Source: G963717155 sp963717155
GTDB lineage: Bacteria; Actinomycetota; Thermoleophilia; Gaiellales; JALYLC01
Length of the DNA stretch: 64,000 nt
Reading direction: 5' to 3'
Assembly (NCBI GenBank): GCA_963717155.1
Contig: OY970326.1
Location: 1,488,001-1,552,000, forward strand
Below, one piece after another: positions 44,845 to 52,168 of this stretch; within the stretch, counting starts at the first letter, position 1, and the number at the start of each line of letters is the position of its first letter. The notes under the pieces were generated by a model, which was given only the letters and a program-made list of their open reading frames with translations, ran no database searches and had not been told where the DNA came from. The position numbers and the translations under genes were made by a program.

Positions 44845-45753
44845 ATGAGCAACGTCCGCTTCACCAACGACATCCTCAGCCGCCAGACGCTCTTCGACCT
44901 CGGGAACATCACCGACACGCTCGCGAAGACCCAGAACGAGCTCTCGACCGGCAAGCGCATCCAGCAGCCCGAGGACGATCCCTACGGCGCCGGCCGGGCC
45001 GTCACGCTGCGCAACCAGCTCGCCGACGTGCAGCAGTACCAGACGAACATCAACGACGCGTCCGCGTGGGCGCAGACGACCGACTCGGCGCTCGGCAACG
45101 TCACGGATCTCCTCCAGCGCGCTCGCGAGCTGGTCGTGCAGGCCGCGAACGGGACGCAGGACCAGAGCTCGCTCGACGCGATCTCCGCCGAGATGACGCA
45201 GATCAAGGCGTCGTTGCAGGCGCAGGCGAACGCGACATACAACGGGCGCTACATCTTCTCGGGCACGGCGACGAACGTCGAGCCGTACCAGTCGAACTCC
45301 TACTCGGGCACCACCCTCCCCGTCCAGCGCCTGATCGGACCCGGCCAGGTCATCCAGGTGAACAAGGACGGGCCGTCGGCGTTCGGCGTGCAGTCGGCCG
45401 GCCCGCCGGCCACCAAGAACGTGTTCGACGTGCTCGACGACATCATCGGGGACCTCAACACGGGGAACAACGCCGCGCTGGGCTCGAGCGCGCTGACCGA
45501 GCTCGACGGGTCGTTCACGACCGCGGTCAACGCGCGGACCACGGTCGGTGCGATCTCCAATCGCCTCGAGTCCCAGGGGAACCTGCTGAGCGCGCAGGAG
45601 CTTTCGGTGCAGGGCCTGCTGTCGCAGACCGAGGATGCCGATATGGCCAAGACGCTGATCACGTACTCCACGACGCAGACCGCGTACCAGGCTGCGCTGC
45701 AGGCCGGCGCGAAGATCATCCAGCCGACCCTGATGGACTTCCTCACAACATGA
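44845..45753 (+). CDS. flgL: Flagellar hook-associated protein 3, FlgL
   Basis: 302 residues of the flagellin/FlgL fold: NTQNELSTGKRIQQPEDDP-like N-terminus (read as TQNELSTGKRIQQPEDDPYG), RARELVVQAANGTQDQSSLD, YNGRYIFSGTATNVEPY, and the C-terminal helix DADMAKTLITYSTTQTAYQA. It joins FlgK to the filament. Five bases separate it from flgK. No flagellin gene follows; fliW comes next. Confidence 0.92.
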   Translation: MSNVRFTNDILSRQTLFDLGNITDTLAKTQNELSTGKRIQQPEDDPYGAGRAVTLRNQLADVQQYQTNINDASAWAQTTDSALGNVTDLLQRARELVVQAANGTQDQSSLDAISAEMTQIKASLQAQANATYNGRYIFSGTATNVEPYQSNSYSGTTLPVQRLIGPGQVIQVNKDGPSAFGVQSAGPPATKNVFDVLDDIIGDLNTGNNAALGSSALTELDGSFTTAVNARTTVGAISNRLESQGNLLSAQELSVQGLLSQTEDADMAKTLITYSTTQTAYQAALQAGAKIIQPTLMDFLTT

Positions 45754-45772
45754 CCAATCCCCGAGAGGCACA

Positions 45773-46270
45773 ATGGTGAAGATCGACTCCACGCGCTTCG
45801 GCACCATCGACGTGCCCGACGACACGATCCTGACCTTCCCATCCGGGATGATCGGGTTCGGCGATCTGCATCGCTACGCGATCCTCAAGCAGCGGGAGGA
45901 CTCCGTGTTCCTCTGGCTGCAGTCGGTCGACGACGGCGCGCTGGCGTTTCCGATCGTGCTGCCCTGGGTCTTCTACTGGGACTACGAGGTGCAGCTCTCC
46001 GACGAGGACATGCGTCTGCTGGACGTCGAGCGCGCCGACCAGATCTCCATCTACTGCGTCGTCCGGGTGACGGCGAACGTGCGCGAGGCGACGATCAACC
46101 TGTTCTCACCGGTCGTGGTGAACAACCAGGATCGGACTGCGAGGCAGATCCTGAACGCCGTCGAGGGGTACTCGACGCGCGACCCGTTGTTCCGCAGCGA
46201 TGACGGCCCGACGCCCGTCTCGATGCGCGAGGACGAGTCGCCGAACGTCGTGCTGCTCGGACGCGAGTGA
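45773..46270 (+). CDS. fliW: Flagellar assembly factor FliW
   Basis: 165 residues: ILTFPSGMIGFGDLHRYAIL at the start and FLWLQSVDDGALAFPIVLPW after it, then a C-terminal VRVTANVREATINLFSPVVV and QDRTARQILNAVEGYSTRDP. FliW binds flagellin and also CsrA, releasing CsrA's repression of flagellin translation when free flagellin is exported. The csrA gene follows, giving the classic fliW-csrA pair. GAGAGG lies before the ATG. Confidence 0.93.
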   Translation: MVKIDSTRFGTIDVPDDTILTFPSGMIGFGDLHRYAILKQREDSVFLWLQSVDDGALAFPIVLPWVFYWDYEVQLSDEDMRLLDVERADQISIYCVVRVTANVREATINLFSPVVVNNQDRTARQILNAVEGYSTRDPLFRSDDGPTPVSMREDESPNVVLLGRE

Positions 46271-46328
46271 TCGCGTCCCGTGCCGGCTGCGGCATGATGT
46301 CAGGAACGACCGCCAGGGAGGGCGCACC

Positions 46329-46565
46329 GTGCTTGTACTGACAAGGAAGATCGGCGAGACGTTCGTCGTCGGCGATGACATCACCGTCACGGTGGTCGAC
46401 ATCATCGGCGGAAACAAGGTCCGCCTCGGAATCAACGCCCCCTCGTCGGTGCCCGTGTACCGCGAGGAGATCTACGAGCTCGTTCGCCGCGAGAACGCGG
46501 CTGCCGCCGACGTCGCCCCCGACGCCCTGGCGGCGCTCGAGCCGAAGCGCAAGCCCAAGCAGTAG
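46329..46565 (+). CDS. csrA: Carbon storage regulator CsrA
   Basis: 78 residues from a GTG: LVLTRKIGETFVVGDDITVT and VRLGINAPSSVPVYREEIYE, the complete RNA-binding CsrA barrel, plus a longer Ala-rich, basic C-terminal tail (EPKRKPKQ). It represses translation by covering GGA-containing leaders, with FliW as antagonist. AGGGAGG precedes the start. A 135-base tandem repeat lies immediately downstream. Confidence 0.93.
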   Translation: MLVLTRKIGETFVVGDDITVTVVDIIGGNKVRLGINAPSSVPVYREEIYELVRRENAAAADVAPDALAALEPKRKPKQ

Positions 46566-46638
46566 GGCTGTGGCTCGGGGCGGTGCTGGTGCCGCACGAG
46601 AGTCTCGAACCCGCGGCGTGTGGATCCTGGTCGACGAT

Positions 46639-46897
46639 GTCGTTCGCGGCCTAACCGCCAGCACGGTTGCGACGGGACGAACACGCCTTCGTAGCGCTGT
46701 GCTGCGACCGTTGCGCGGTTCCGAGATCCACGCTGCGCCGCTGCGTCTCGTCTCGCGTTCTCTATCGGATCATTTCGTTTCCGGCCTGGCCGCGATCACG
46801 GTTGCGATGGGTCGAAAACGTCTTCGCAGCGCTGTGCTGCGACCGTTGCGCGGTTCCGAGATCCACGCTGCGCCGCTGCGTCGTGTCTCGGGTTCTT
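46639..46897. repeat. Two-copy tandem repeat, 135-base period, downstream of csrA
   Basis: Copies at about 46639-46762 and 46774-46897. A 55-base core (46693-46747 and 46828-46882) is identical and the flanks are partly similar. The core begins with CGCAGC-GCTGT-GCTGCG in copy 2 and CGTAGC-GCTGT-GCTGCG in copy 1, so the single base change still allows a G-U pair in a hairpin. A second small stem, ACCG-TTGCG-CGGT, follows. Open frames through the repeat exist on both strands but look non-coding. Probably a structured RNA or protein-binding element. Confidence 0.7.
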
Positions 46898-46934
46898 GGT
46901 CCAGGTTCGTAGAGCGCTCGTCGCTGGTTACGTC

Positions 46935-46963
46935 CTCAAGCGGGTAGCTGCCCGCGCCGATAC
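46935..46963 (+). promoter_or_regulatory. FliA/WhiG-type promoter P1 of the yvyF-fliM-fliY operon
   Basis: CTCAAG, 15-base spacer, GCCGATAC. It is the copy closest to the TCAAG-type -35 of classic FliA promoters. It lies 70 bases upstream of a second, near-identical promoter. Confidence 0.72.
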
Positions 46964-47004
46964 CCACACGAGCATGCGTTTCAACGGGTATTCGACCTGC
47001 AGTC

Positions 47005-47033
47005 CTCACGCCGCCGCGGCCACACGCCGATAC
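47005..47033 (+). promoter_or_regulatory. FliA/WhiG-type promoter P2 of the yvyF-fliM-fliY operon
   Basis: CTCACG, 15-base spacer, GCCGATAC. The -10 ends 8 bases before the ATG at 47041, so the transcript from this promoter would begin at or next to the start codon. Confidence 0.72.
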
Positions 47034-47040
47034 CTGTGCG

Positions 47041-47454
47041 ATGACCTGGAACGCGCGCCTGTGCGGCGAGTGCCGCGAACGTTTCATGCCGGCCCGGCTC
47101 GATCAGAAGCTGTGCGGCGCATGCGCGGGGAAGACCGACGAGCTGCAGAGGCTGCTCACGTACCTGCGCGTCCATCCCGAGGATCCGGTGACCCGCGTAT
47201 CGGTTGCGACCGGCGTCGCCGAGCAGACCATCACGAGGCTGGCACAGGATGGCCTCCTGCCGGTCGTTCCGCGCGGCGCGGAGCCCAAGCGCACGTGCGA
47301 GTGCGGCGGGAAGGGGCGCTGCCCCGTGTGCAAGGCCGAGGTGGCGAAGCGAGTCGTGCGCGCGGTGGGGCCGCTCGGGGACATGGTGCACCTCGGACTG
47401 GACAGCACGACCCGCGCGGCGGGGATGCGCAGCAGGCGACCAGGCTCACGGTAA
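47041..47454 (+). CDS. YvyF-like flagellar operon protein (zinc ribbon plus HTH)
   Basis: 137 residues: N-terminal zinc ribbon (LCGECRERFMPARLDQKLCG with CGAC following), a helical HTH-like part (LQRLLTYLRVHPEDPVTRVS then ATGVAEQTITRLAQDGLLPV) and a second zinc cluster (RTCECGGKGRCPVCKAEVAK). This arrangement matches YvyF of Bacillus flagellar operons, a probable regulator of flagellin or late gene expression. It precedes fliM and is driven by two FliA/WhiG-type promoters. Its last residues (MRSRRPGSR) reach close to the fliM start. Confidence 0.75.
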   Translation: MTWNARLCGECRERFMPARLDQKLCGACAGKTDELQRLLTYLRVHPEDPVTRVSVATGVAEQTITRLAQDGLLPVVPRGAEPKRTCECGGKGRCPVCKAEVAKRVVRAVGPLGDMVHLGLDSTTRAAGMRSRRPGSR

Positions 47455-47458
47455 TGCG

Positions 47459-48490
47459 ATGAGCGGGCAGGACACGCTCTCCCAGGCCGAGATCGACGCG
47501 CTGCTCGCTGCGGTCGCGTCGGATCCGAAGGACTCCTCCGACGAGCCGGGCGGCTCCGGGCAGCGGCGGATCCAGAACATGGACTTCCGACGTCCGTCGA
47601 AGTTCAACAAGGATCAGCTGCACACGCTCGAGATGCTGCACGACACGTTCTCGCGCCTGGGCGCGACGTACCTGTCGGGCGCACTGCGCTGCATCGCGGA
47701 CATCACCGTGCTCGGCGCCGAGCAGGTCACCTACGGCGAGTTCATCTCGAGCCTTCCGGTGCCCGCGCTGACGGGCATCCTCGAGCTCCAGCCGCTCGAG
47801 ACGAACGCGATCTGCGCGTTCGACCTCCCGCTCATCTTCACCGTCATCGACCGCCTGCTCGGCGGCATCGGCGCGGCGACGCACCGGCTGCGCGAGCTGA
47901 CCGACATCGAGCTCTCGCTGTCCCGCACGCTGATCACCCGGCTGCTCGCCGAGCTGTCGACCTCCTGGGGCGAGCTCGTCGGCGTCGACTTCCGCCTGCG
48001 CCACACCGAGATGAACCCGCAGTTCGCCCAGATCGCGCCGCCGAACGAGCTGTCGGTGCTGCTGAGCTTCCAGGTCCGGATCCACGAGTCGACGGGTGTG
48101 ATGGCGCTCTGCATGCCGTACCGCTCCATCGAGACGGTCGCACCGAGCCTGACCGCGCACTCGTACTTCTCGGGGCAGCGCACGAACGACACGCCGCTCT
48201 CGCTTCGCCACGGCCTCGACGAGGTCGAGGTCGACGTCCGTGCGGAGCTCGGAGCGGTCGAGCTGCGCATCGAGGACGTCCTCGGCCTGCGGCCGGGCGA
48301 CGTGATCCGGCTCGGCGTCCCCGCCGAGGACGGTGCGCGCCTCTTCGCCGGGCCCGCCGAGGCCTACCAGGTCTTCCCCGGGAGCTACCGACGGCAGCTC
48401 GCGGTGCAGGTGCAGGCTCCCGTCGCCCGCCCCGCAGCGCTCGAGCGGCCCCCCATCGTCGCTACGAGCGAGCACGAGGAGGCGGCATGA
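47459..48490 (+). CDS. fliM: Flagellar motor switch protein FliM
   Basis: 343 residues. The N-terminal CheY-binding segment DTLSQAEIDALLAAV, then MDFRRPSKFNKDQLHTLEML, the central domain with ITVLGAEQVTYGEFISSLP and VIDRLLGGIGAATHRLRELT, and a C-terminal SpoA/FliN-like domain (~265-325). Together with FliY it forms the C ring that sets rotation direction. The ATG at 47459 is the start that yields the conserved N-terminus. Confidence 0.94.
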   Translation: MSGQDTLSQAEIDALLAAVASDPKDSSDEPGGSGQRRIQNMDFRRPSKFNKDQLHTLEMLHDTFSRLGATYLSGALRCIADITVLGAEQVTYGEFISSLPVPALTGILELQPLETNAICAFDLPLIFTVIDRLLGGIGAATHRLRELTDIELSLSRTLITRLLAELSTSWGELVGVDFRLRHTEMNPQFAQIAPPNELSVLLSFQVRIHESTGVMALCMPYRSIETVAPSLTAHSYFSGQRTNDTPLSLRHGLDEVEVDVRAELGAVELRIEDVLGLRPGDVIRLGVPAEDGARLFAGPAEAYQVFPGSYRRQLAVQVQAPVARPAALERPPIVATSEHEEAA

Positions 48491-49959
48491 CACCCGAGGC
48501 GCTCGCCCAGCTGCTCGCCGACACGGCGGCGCGCCTGCTCGGGACTCGCCTCGGCTCGTCGTTCGCAGCTGAGGACGCCGCGGTACGACGCGTGGACGAC
48601 ACCCTCTGGAGCGACACGGCCTTTCCCACGGTTGCGGTCACGATCCCGTTCGAGGGCGCCGTCGTGGGGGAGAGCCTCGTCGCGATCGCTCCCGACGCGG
48701 CGCTCGGTCTGGTGGAGGGATCGGGCGAGCTCGATCTCGCCGCGGTCGGCACGACCGTCGACGCCCTGCTCGAGGACGCCCTGGCGGCGCTTGCCGAGCG
48801 TCGTGCGCTGACCATCGGCCCTGCGACCGCGCGACTGGTCGACGACGCCGCCGGCATCCGCGAGCTCGAGGCCGACACGATCGTCGTGTCGTACCGGCTA
48901 CGCGGCGAGTCCGTGACCGCGGAGATCGTGCAGTCCGTCCCCGCCGCGCTCGCCGAGCACCTCGCGTCCGCTCCACCGACCGAGCCGGCCGAGGTCGTCG
49001 TCGAGGCGCCCGAGGTGATGGAGGCGGCCGAGCCTCAGGGTCCCGCCGATGCGACCCGGGTCGCGGTCGAACGGGCGTCCGGCGTCTCCGCCGATGCAGC
49101 AGCCGGCGTGTTGTCAGCGCTCTTCTCGGAGGAGATCTCCGCCGGCACGCCGACCGTCGAGGACCATCCGAGCGACCCGTTCTCGGCGTTCGACTTCCCC
49201 GTGATCGCGGCCGAGGTCTCGTACCTGGCCGGGGTGCTCGGAACGACCCGCTTCATCCTTCTTCCGGCGGACGCTGCGCTCCTGGCCGCGGCGATGATGG
49301 GGACGCCCGAGACGACCGGGGACGGGCTCTCGGCGATCGAGCTCTCGGCCGTCTCGGAGGCGATGAACCAGGTCATGACCGCGACGGCCGCAGAGCTCGG
49401 GGCGGCGCTCGGCATCGAGATCGAGGTGTCGCCGCCGACCTGCACGATCATCGAGACGATCGAGGAGGCACGCGAGAGCGCCGCCGACTGCGCCTACCGC
49501 GCGAGCTTCCGCCTGGCGTCGACGATCTTCGGCGCGGAGATCGTGCAGCTCGTCTCGGCCGAGCTCGCCGCCGGCCTCGCTGACGCGTTCGCCGCCCTCG
49601 CGCTCGCACCGTCGGAGGCGTTCGACGGCCTGTCCGACATCGACTCTGCCTTCGCAGATCTGCCGTTCGACGGCCTGTACGACCCACCGCCGGTGGAGCC
49701 CGACGTCCATCCGGGAGCCCGCGAGGTCCTCTCCGGGATCCGGGTACGCGTCTCGGCGGAGCTGGGGCGAGCGCGGCTACCCGTCGCGCGCGTGGCGAAC
49801 CTGCCTGCGGGCTCGGTGGTCATGCTCGATCGCTCTCCCACCGATCCGGTGGACGTGCTCGTCAACGGCACGCCCTTCGCGCAGGCGCGAGTCGTCCTCG
49901 TCGACGGCGAGTACGCCGTGCAGATCCTCAGTCTCACCCCTCTCGAGCTCACGAACTGA
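48487..49959 (+). CDS. fliY: Flagellar motor switch phosphatase FliY (CheC-like plus FliN domain)
   Basis: 490 residues. An N-terminal CheC-like half without clear active residues (~1-170), an Ala/Glu linker, a second CheC-like domain (~235-380) holding the full phosphatase motif S-x3-E-x2-N-x22-P (in SAVSEAMNQVM then SPPTC), and a C-terminal FliN/SpoA domain (VLSGIRVRVSAELGRARLPV; PVDVLVNGTPFAQARVVLVD). It should dephosphorylate CheY-P at the motor and build the C ring. The usual two active sites are reduced to one. ATG overlaps fliM. Confidence 0.87.
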   Translation: MTPEALAQLLADTAARLLGTRLGSSFAAEDAAVRRVDDTLWSDTAFPTVAVTIPFEGAVVGESLVAIAPDAALGLVEGSGELDLAAVGTTVDALLEDALAALAERRALTIGPATARLVDDAAGIRELEADTIVVSYRLRGESVTAEIVQSVPAALAEHLASAPPTEPAEVVVEAPEVMEAAEPQGPADATRVAVERASGVSADAAAGVLSALFSEEISAGTPTVEDHPSDPFSAFDFPVIAAEVSYLAGVLGTTRFILLPADAALLAAAMMGTPETTGDGLSAIELSAVSEAMNQVMTATAAELGAALGIEIEVSPPTCTIIETIEEARESAADCAYRASFRLASTIFGAEIVQLVSAELAAGLADAFAALALAPSEAFDGLSDIDSAFADLPFDGLYDPPPVEPDVHPGAREVLSGIRVRVSAELGRARLPVARVANLPAGSVVMLDRSPTDPVDVLVNGTPFAQARVVLVDGEYAVQILSLTPLELTN

Positions 49960-49997
49960 ATCGCACGAGACCTCGTCCGTCCGAACGAAGGACATAG

Positions 49998-50771
49998 GTG
50001 TCTTTGCATCCGCACGACGGCGCCCCCGGGCGCACGCTGGGCCAGCGCGTCGATCTCGACTACGAGGCGACGAGGGCGTTCTTCGACGCGCGTGCCGGGG
50101 CGCTCGACGGCCCGCACCCCTGGACCGCTGCGATGTACCACGATCGCGCACCGGTGCTGAACGAGGCGCGTGACCGCTGCGAGAAGGAGTTCGTGCTGCC
50201 GTTGCTGAGCCTGCACCGGAGCTCGCGGGTCCTCGATGTCGGCTGCGGCACCGGCCGCTGGGCCGTCGCGATCGCACCGGTGGTGGCGAGCTACACCGGG
50301 ATCGACTTCTCGGAGGGGCTCTTGTGGCAGGCGCGGGCGATCTGCGCGCAGATACCGGGCGCCGAGAAGGCGGTCTTCGAGTTGCTCGATGCGCGGGACG
50401 TGCATCACCTGCGCGGCCAGTTCGACTGCATCGTGCTCGCGGGCATCCTCCAGTACCTGAACGACGACGACGCGCGGCGCTGTCTCGAGATAGTGGCGTC
50501 CATCGCGGCAGCGGACGCCGTGGTGTACGTCCGCGAGCCGATGCGGACCGGTGCACGTCTCACGCTCGATCGCTACTGGTCGGAGGACCTCGAGACGGAC
50601 TACAGCACCATCTACCGCACGATCTCGGAGTACGAGGACATGCTGGCGATGACGCTCGGCCGCGTCGGGCTGGAGATCCAGCTCATGGGCGACCTCTATC
50701 CACCCGAGCTCGAGCACCAGCTCGAGACGCGCCAGCGGGTGATGCTGGTCGGAGCCGAGGACTCGGTGTGA
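49998..50771 (+). CDS. SAM-dependent methyltransferase (class I)
   Basis: About 257 residues from a GTG preceded by GAAGGA. Motif I is VLDVGCGTGRWAVAIAP (~residue 76), with acidic motif II at YTGIDFSEGLL and motif IV at FDCIVLAGILQYL. It is coupled (GTGA) to a glycosyltransferase gene, so it probably methylates a glycan or sugar intermediate. It begins the cell-surface or flagellar glycan cluster just after the flagellar genes. The substrate is not known. Confidence 0.82.
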   Translation: MSLHPHDGAPGRTLGQRVDLDYEATRAFFDARAGALDGPHPWTAAMYHDRAPVLNEARDRCEKEFVLPLLSLHRSSRVLDVGCGTGRWAVAIAPVVASYTGIDFSEGLLWQARAICAQIPGAEKAVFELLDARDVHHLRGQFDCIVLAGILQYLNDDDARRCLEIVASIAAADAVVYVREPMRTGARLTLDRYWSEDLETDYSTIYRTISEYEDMLAMTLGRVGLEIQLMGDLYPPELEHQLETRQRVMLVGAEDSV

Positions 50772-52159
50772 CGTTCGACGAGGCTGCGCTGCGGGCCGCG
50801 GTGCGGGCTGCCGAGCAGCGCTTCGAGGCGGGGGATCGGGTGGCCGCGCTGTCCGGCCTGGAGGCCGTGCGGTGCAAGGCCCCGGTCGGATCGAGAGTCT
50901 GGGCCGAGACGCTCGCGGATCTCGCCGTCGTCCTGCATGCGGGCGGCGAGCTGCCAGACGCGTACGCCCATGCCCGCCACGCGCTGCGCGCGGTGCCGGA
51001 TCTCGAGGAGGCTCGCGAGACCGAGGCGATCTGCGCCGGATCCCTGTGGGGCGGCAGCGAGGTCGCGCGCACCGGCGATCGGATCCTGATCGTCGTCGAG
51101 AGGTTCCATCCCTCGGTGGGGGGGACGGAGGTGCTCGCGGCCGATCTCGCGGTCGAGCTCGGCCGACGCGGGCATTCGGCGGATGTGCTCTGTTACGAGC
51201 ACCCCGGACGACAGCCCGGCTGGCGGGGAATCGCGGTCCACGAGACGCCGCCCCAGGACGCCGACAAGGCCCTGCGGCGGTTGCTCGGCGCAGGCGAGTT
51301 CGGCGCCGTCATCGGGATCTCGGCGCCGACGGGGTTTCCCGTTCTCGGCGTTCTGCGGCTCCCGCATCCGCTCCGCTCGATCCGCTCGCTCGTGGTGCCG
51401 TGCGTCAACGAGGGCGGCTACCGGGACCTGCACGGCTCGCCCGGGTTTCTCCGCGACTACGGCCGCGCGCTCCTGCGAGTCGACGCCGTCGGGTTCAGCT
51501 CGACCGGTGGTTGGGATCGCAGGCTGCTCGACGACATCGGCGTGCCCGGCGTCTACCTCGCGAACGCCGTGCCGCAGGTCGAGCCTGCCGGCGGGTTCCG
51601 ACGCTCGCTCGGCATACCCGCCGACACCCCGGTCGTCCTGCATGCGGCGAACTTCTGGCCCGAGAAGAATCACCTCGGGATCCTCGCCGAGCTGCTCGGG
51701 TCCCCGGGGGACTGGCGGCTCGTCAGCATCGGCGGCGCCTCTGCGGAGTATCCCGCGCTCGAGTCCGAGATCGTCGCGGCCGCGGCACGGGATCCACGTG
51801 TGACCCTGCTGGGCGCGCGATCGCGCGAGGAGGTGGCGGGCGCGATGGCGGAGTCGGACATCCTGGTGCTCCCGTCGATCGCCGAGGCGACCCCGCTCGT
51901 GCTGCTCGAGGCGATGAGCAAGGGCCTTCCATGGATCGCCTCCGAGACCTGCGGCTCGGCGTCCGAGCTCGCGGGTGGGGTGATCGCGGCGCAGGGAGGG
52001 TTTGCCGCGGCGATCGCGCAGCTCCTGTCGGATCCGCAGTCGCGTGCCGAGCTCGGCCGTGCCGGACGGGCGCGCTATGCCGCCGAGTACTCCTGGGACG
52101 CGGTTGCGCCGCGCTACCTGGCGGCGCTCGACGATCCCGTGTGGGCGAACGCGGCCTGA
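50768..52159 (+). CDS. Glycosyltransferase family 4 with N-terminal TPR-like region
   Basis: 463 residues. An ~85-residue helical N-terminal part with TPR-like spacing (LAVVLHAGGELPDAYAHARH) precedes a GT-B glycosyltransferase: RILIVVERFHPSVGGTEVLA (donor-binding N-lobe), VVLHAANFWPEKNHLGILAE and the C-lobe SDILVLPSIAEATPLVLLEA with the retaining GT4 glutamates. The GTG start overlaps the methyltransferase stop. Likely transfers a sugar during surface or flagellin glycan assembly; donor and acceptor unknown. Confidence 0.83.
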   Translation: MTFDEAALRAAVRAAEQRFEAGDRVAALSGLEAVRCKAPVGSRVWAETLADLAVVLHAGGELPDAYAHARHALRAVPDLEEARETEAICAGSLWGGSEVARTGDRILIVVERFHPSVGGTEVLAADLAVELGRRGHSADVLCYEHPGRQPGWRGIAVHETPPQDADKALRRLLGAGEFGAVIGISAPTGFPVLGVLRLPHPLRSIRSLVVPCVNEGGYRDLHGSPGFLRDYGRALLRVDAVGFSSTGGWDRRLLDDIGVPGVYLANAVPQVEPAGGFRRSLGIPADTPVVLHAANFWPEKNHLGILAELLGSPGDWRLVSIGGASAEYPALESEIVAAAARDPRVTLLGARSREEVAGAMAESDILVLPSIAEATPLVLLEAMSKGLPWIASETCGSASELAGGVIAAQGGFAAAIAQLLSDPQSRAELGRAGRARYAAEYSWDAVAPRYLAALDDPVWANAA

Positions 52160-52168
52160 GAACTGGTG

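Noticed and set aside
45646..45653. GCCGATAT in flgL as a promoter element
   Set aside because: It encodes the conserved DADMAK segment of FlgL and lacks the -35 half.
46639..46897. Protein-coding repeat downstream of csrA
   Set aside because: Frames run through the repeat on both strands but give arginine-rich, domain-free products without start sites. The hairpins and the pairing-preserving change fit a nucleic-acid element better.
46566..47040. CsrB-like CsrA-sponge RNA
   Set aside because: Only a few GGA triplets per unit occur, not the dense array of GGA loops of CsrB/RsmZ, and the FliW-CsrA system is antagonised by protein.
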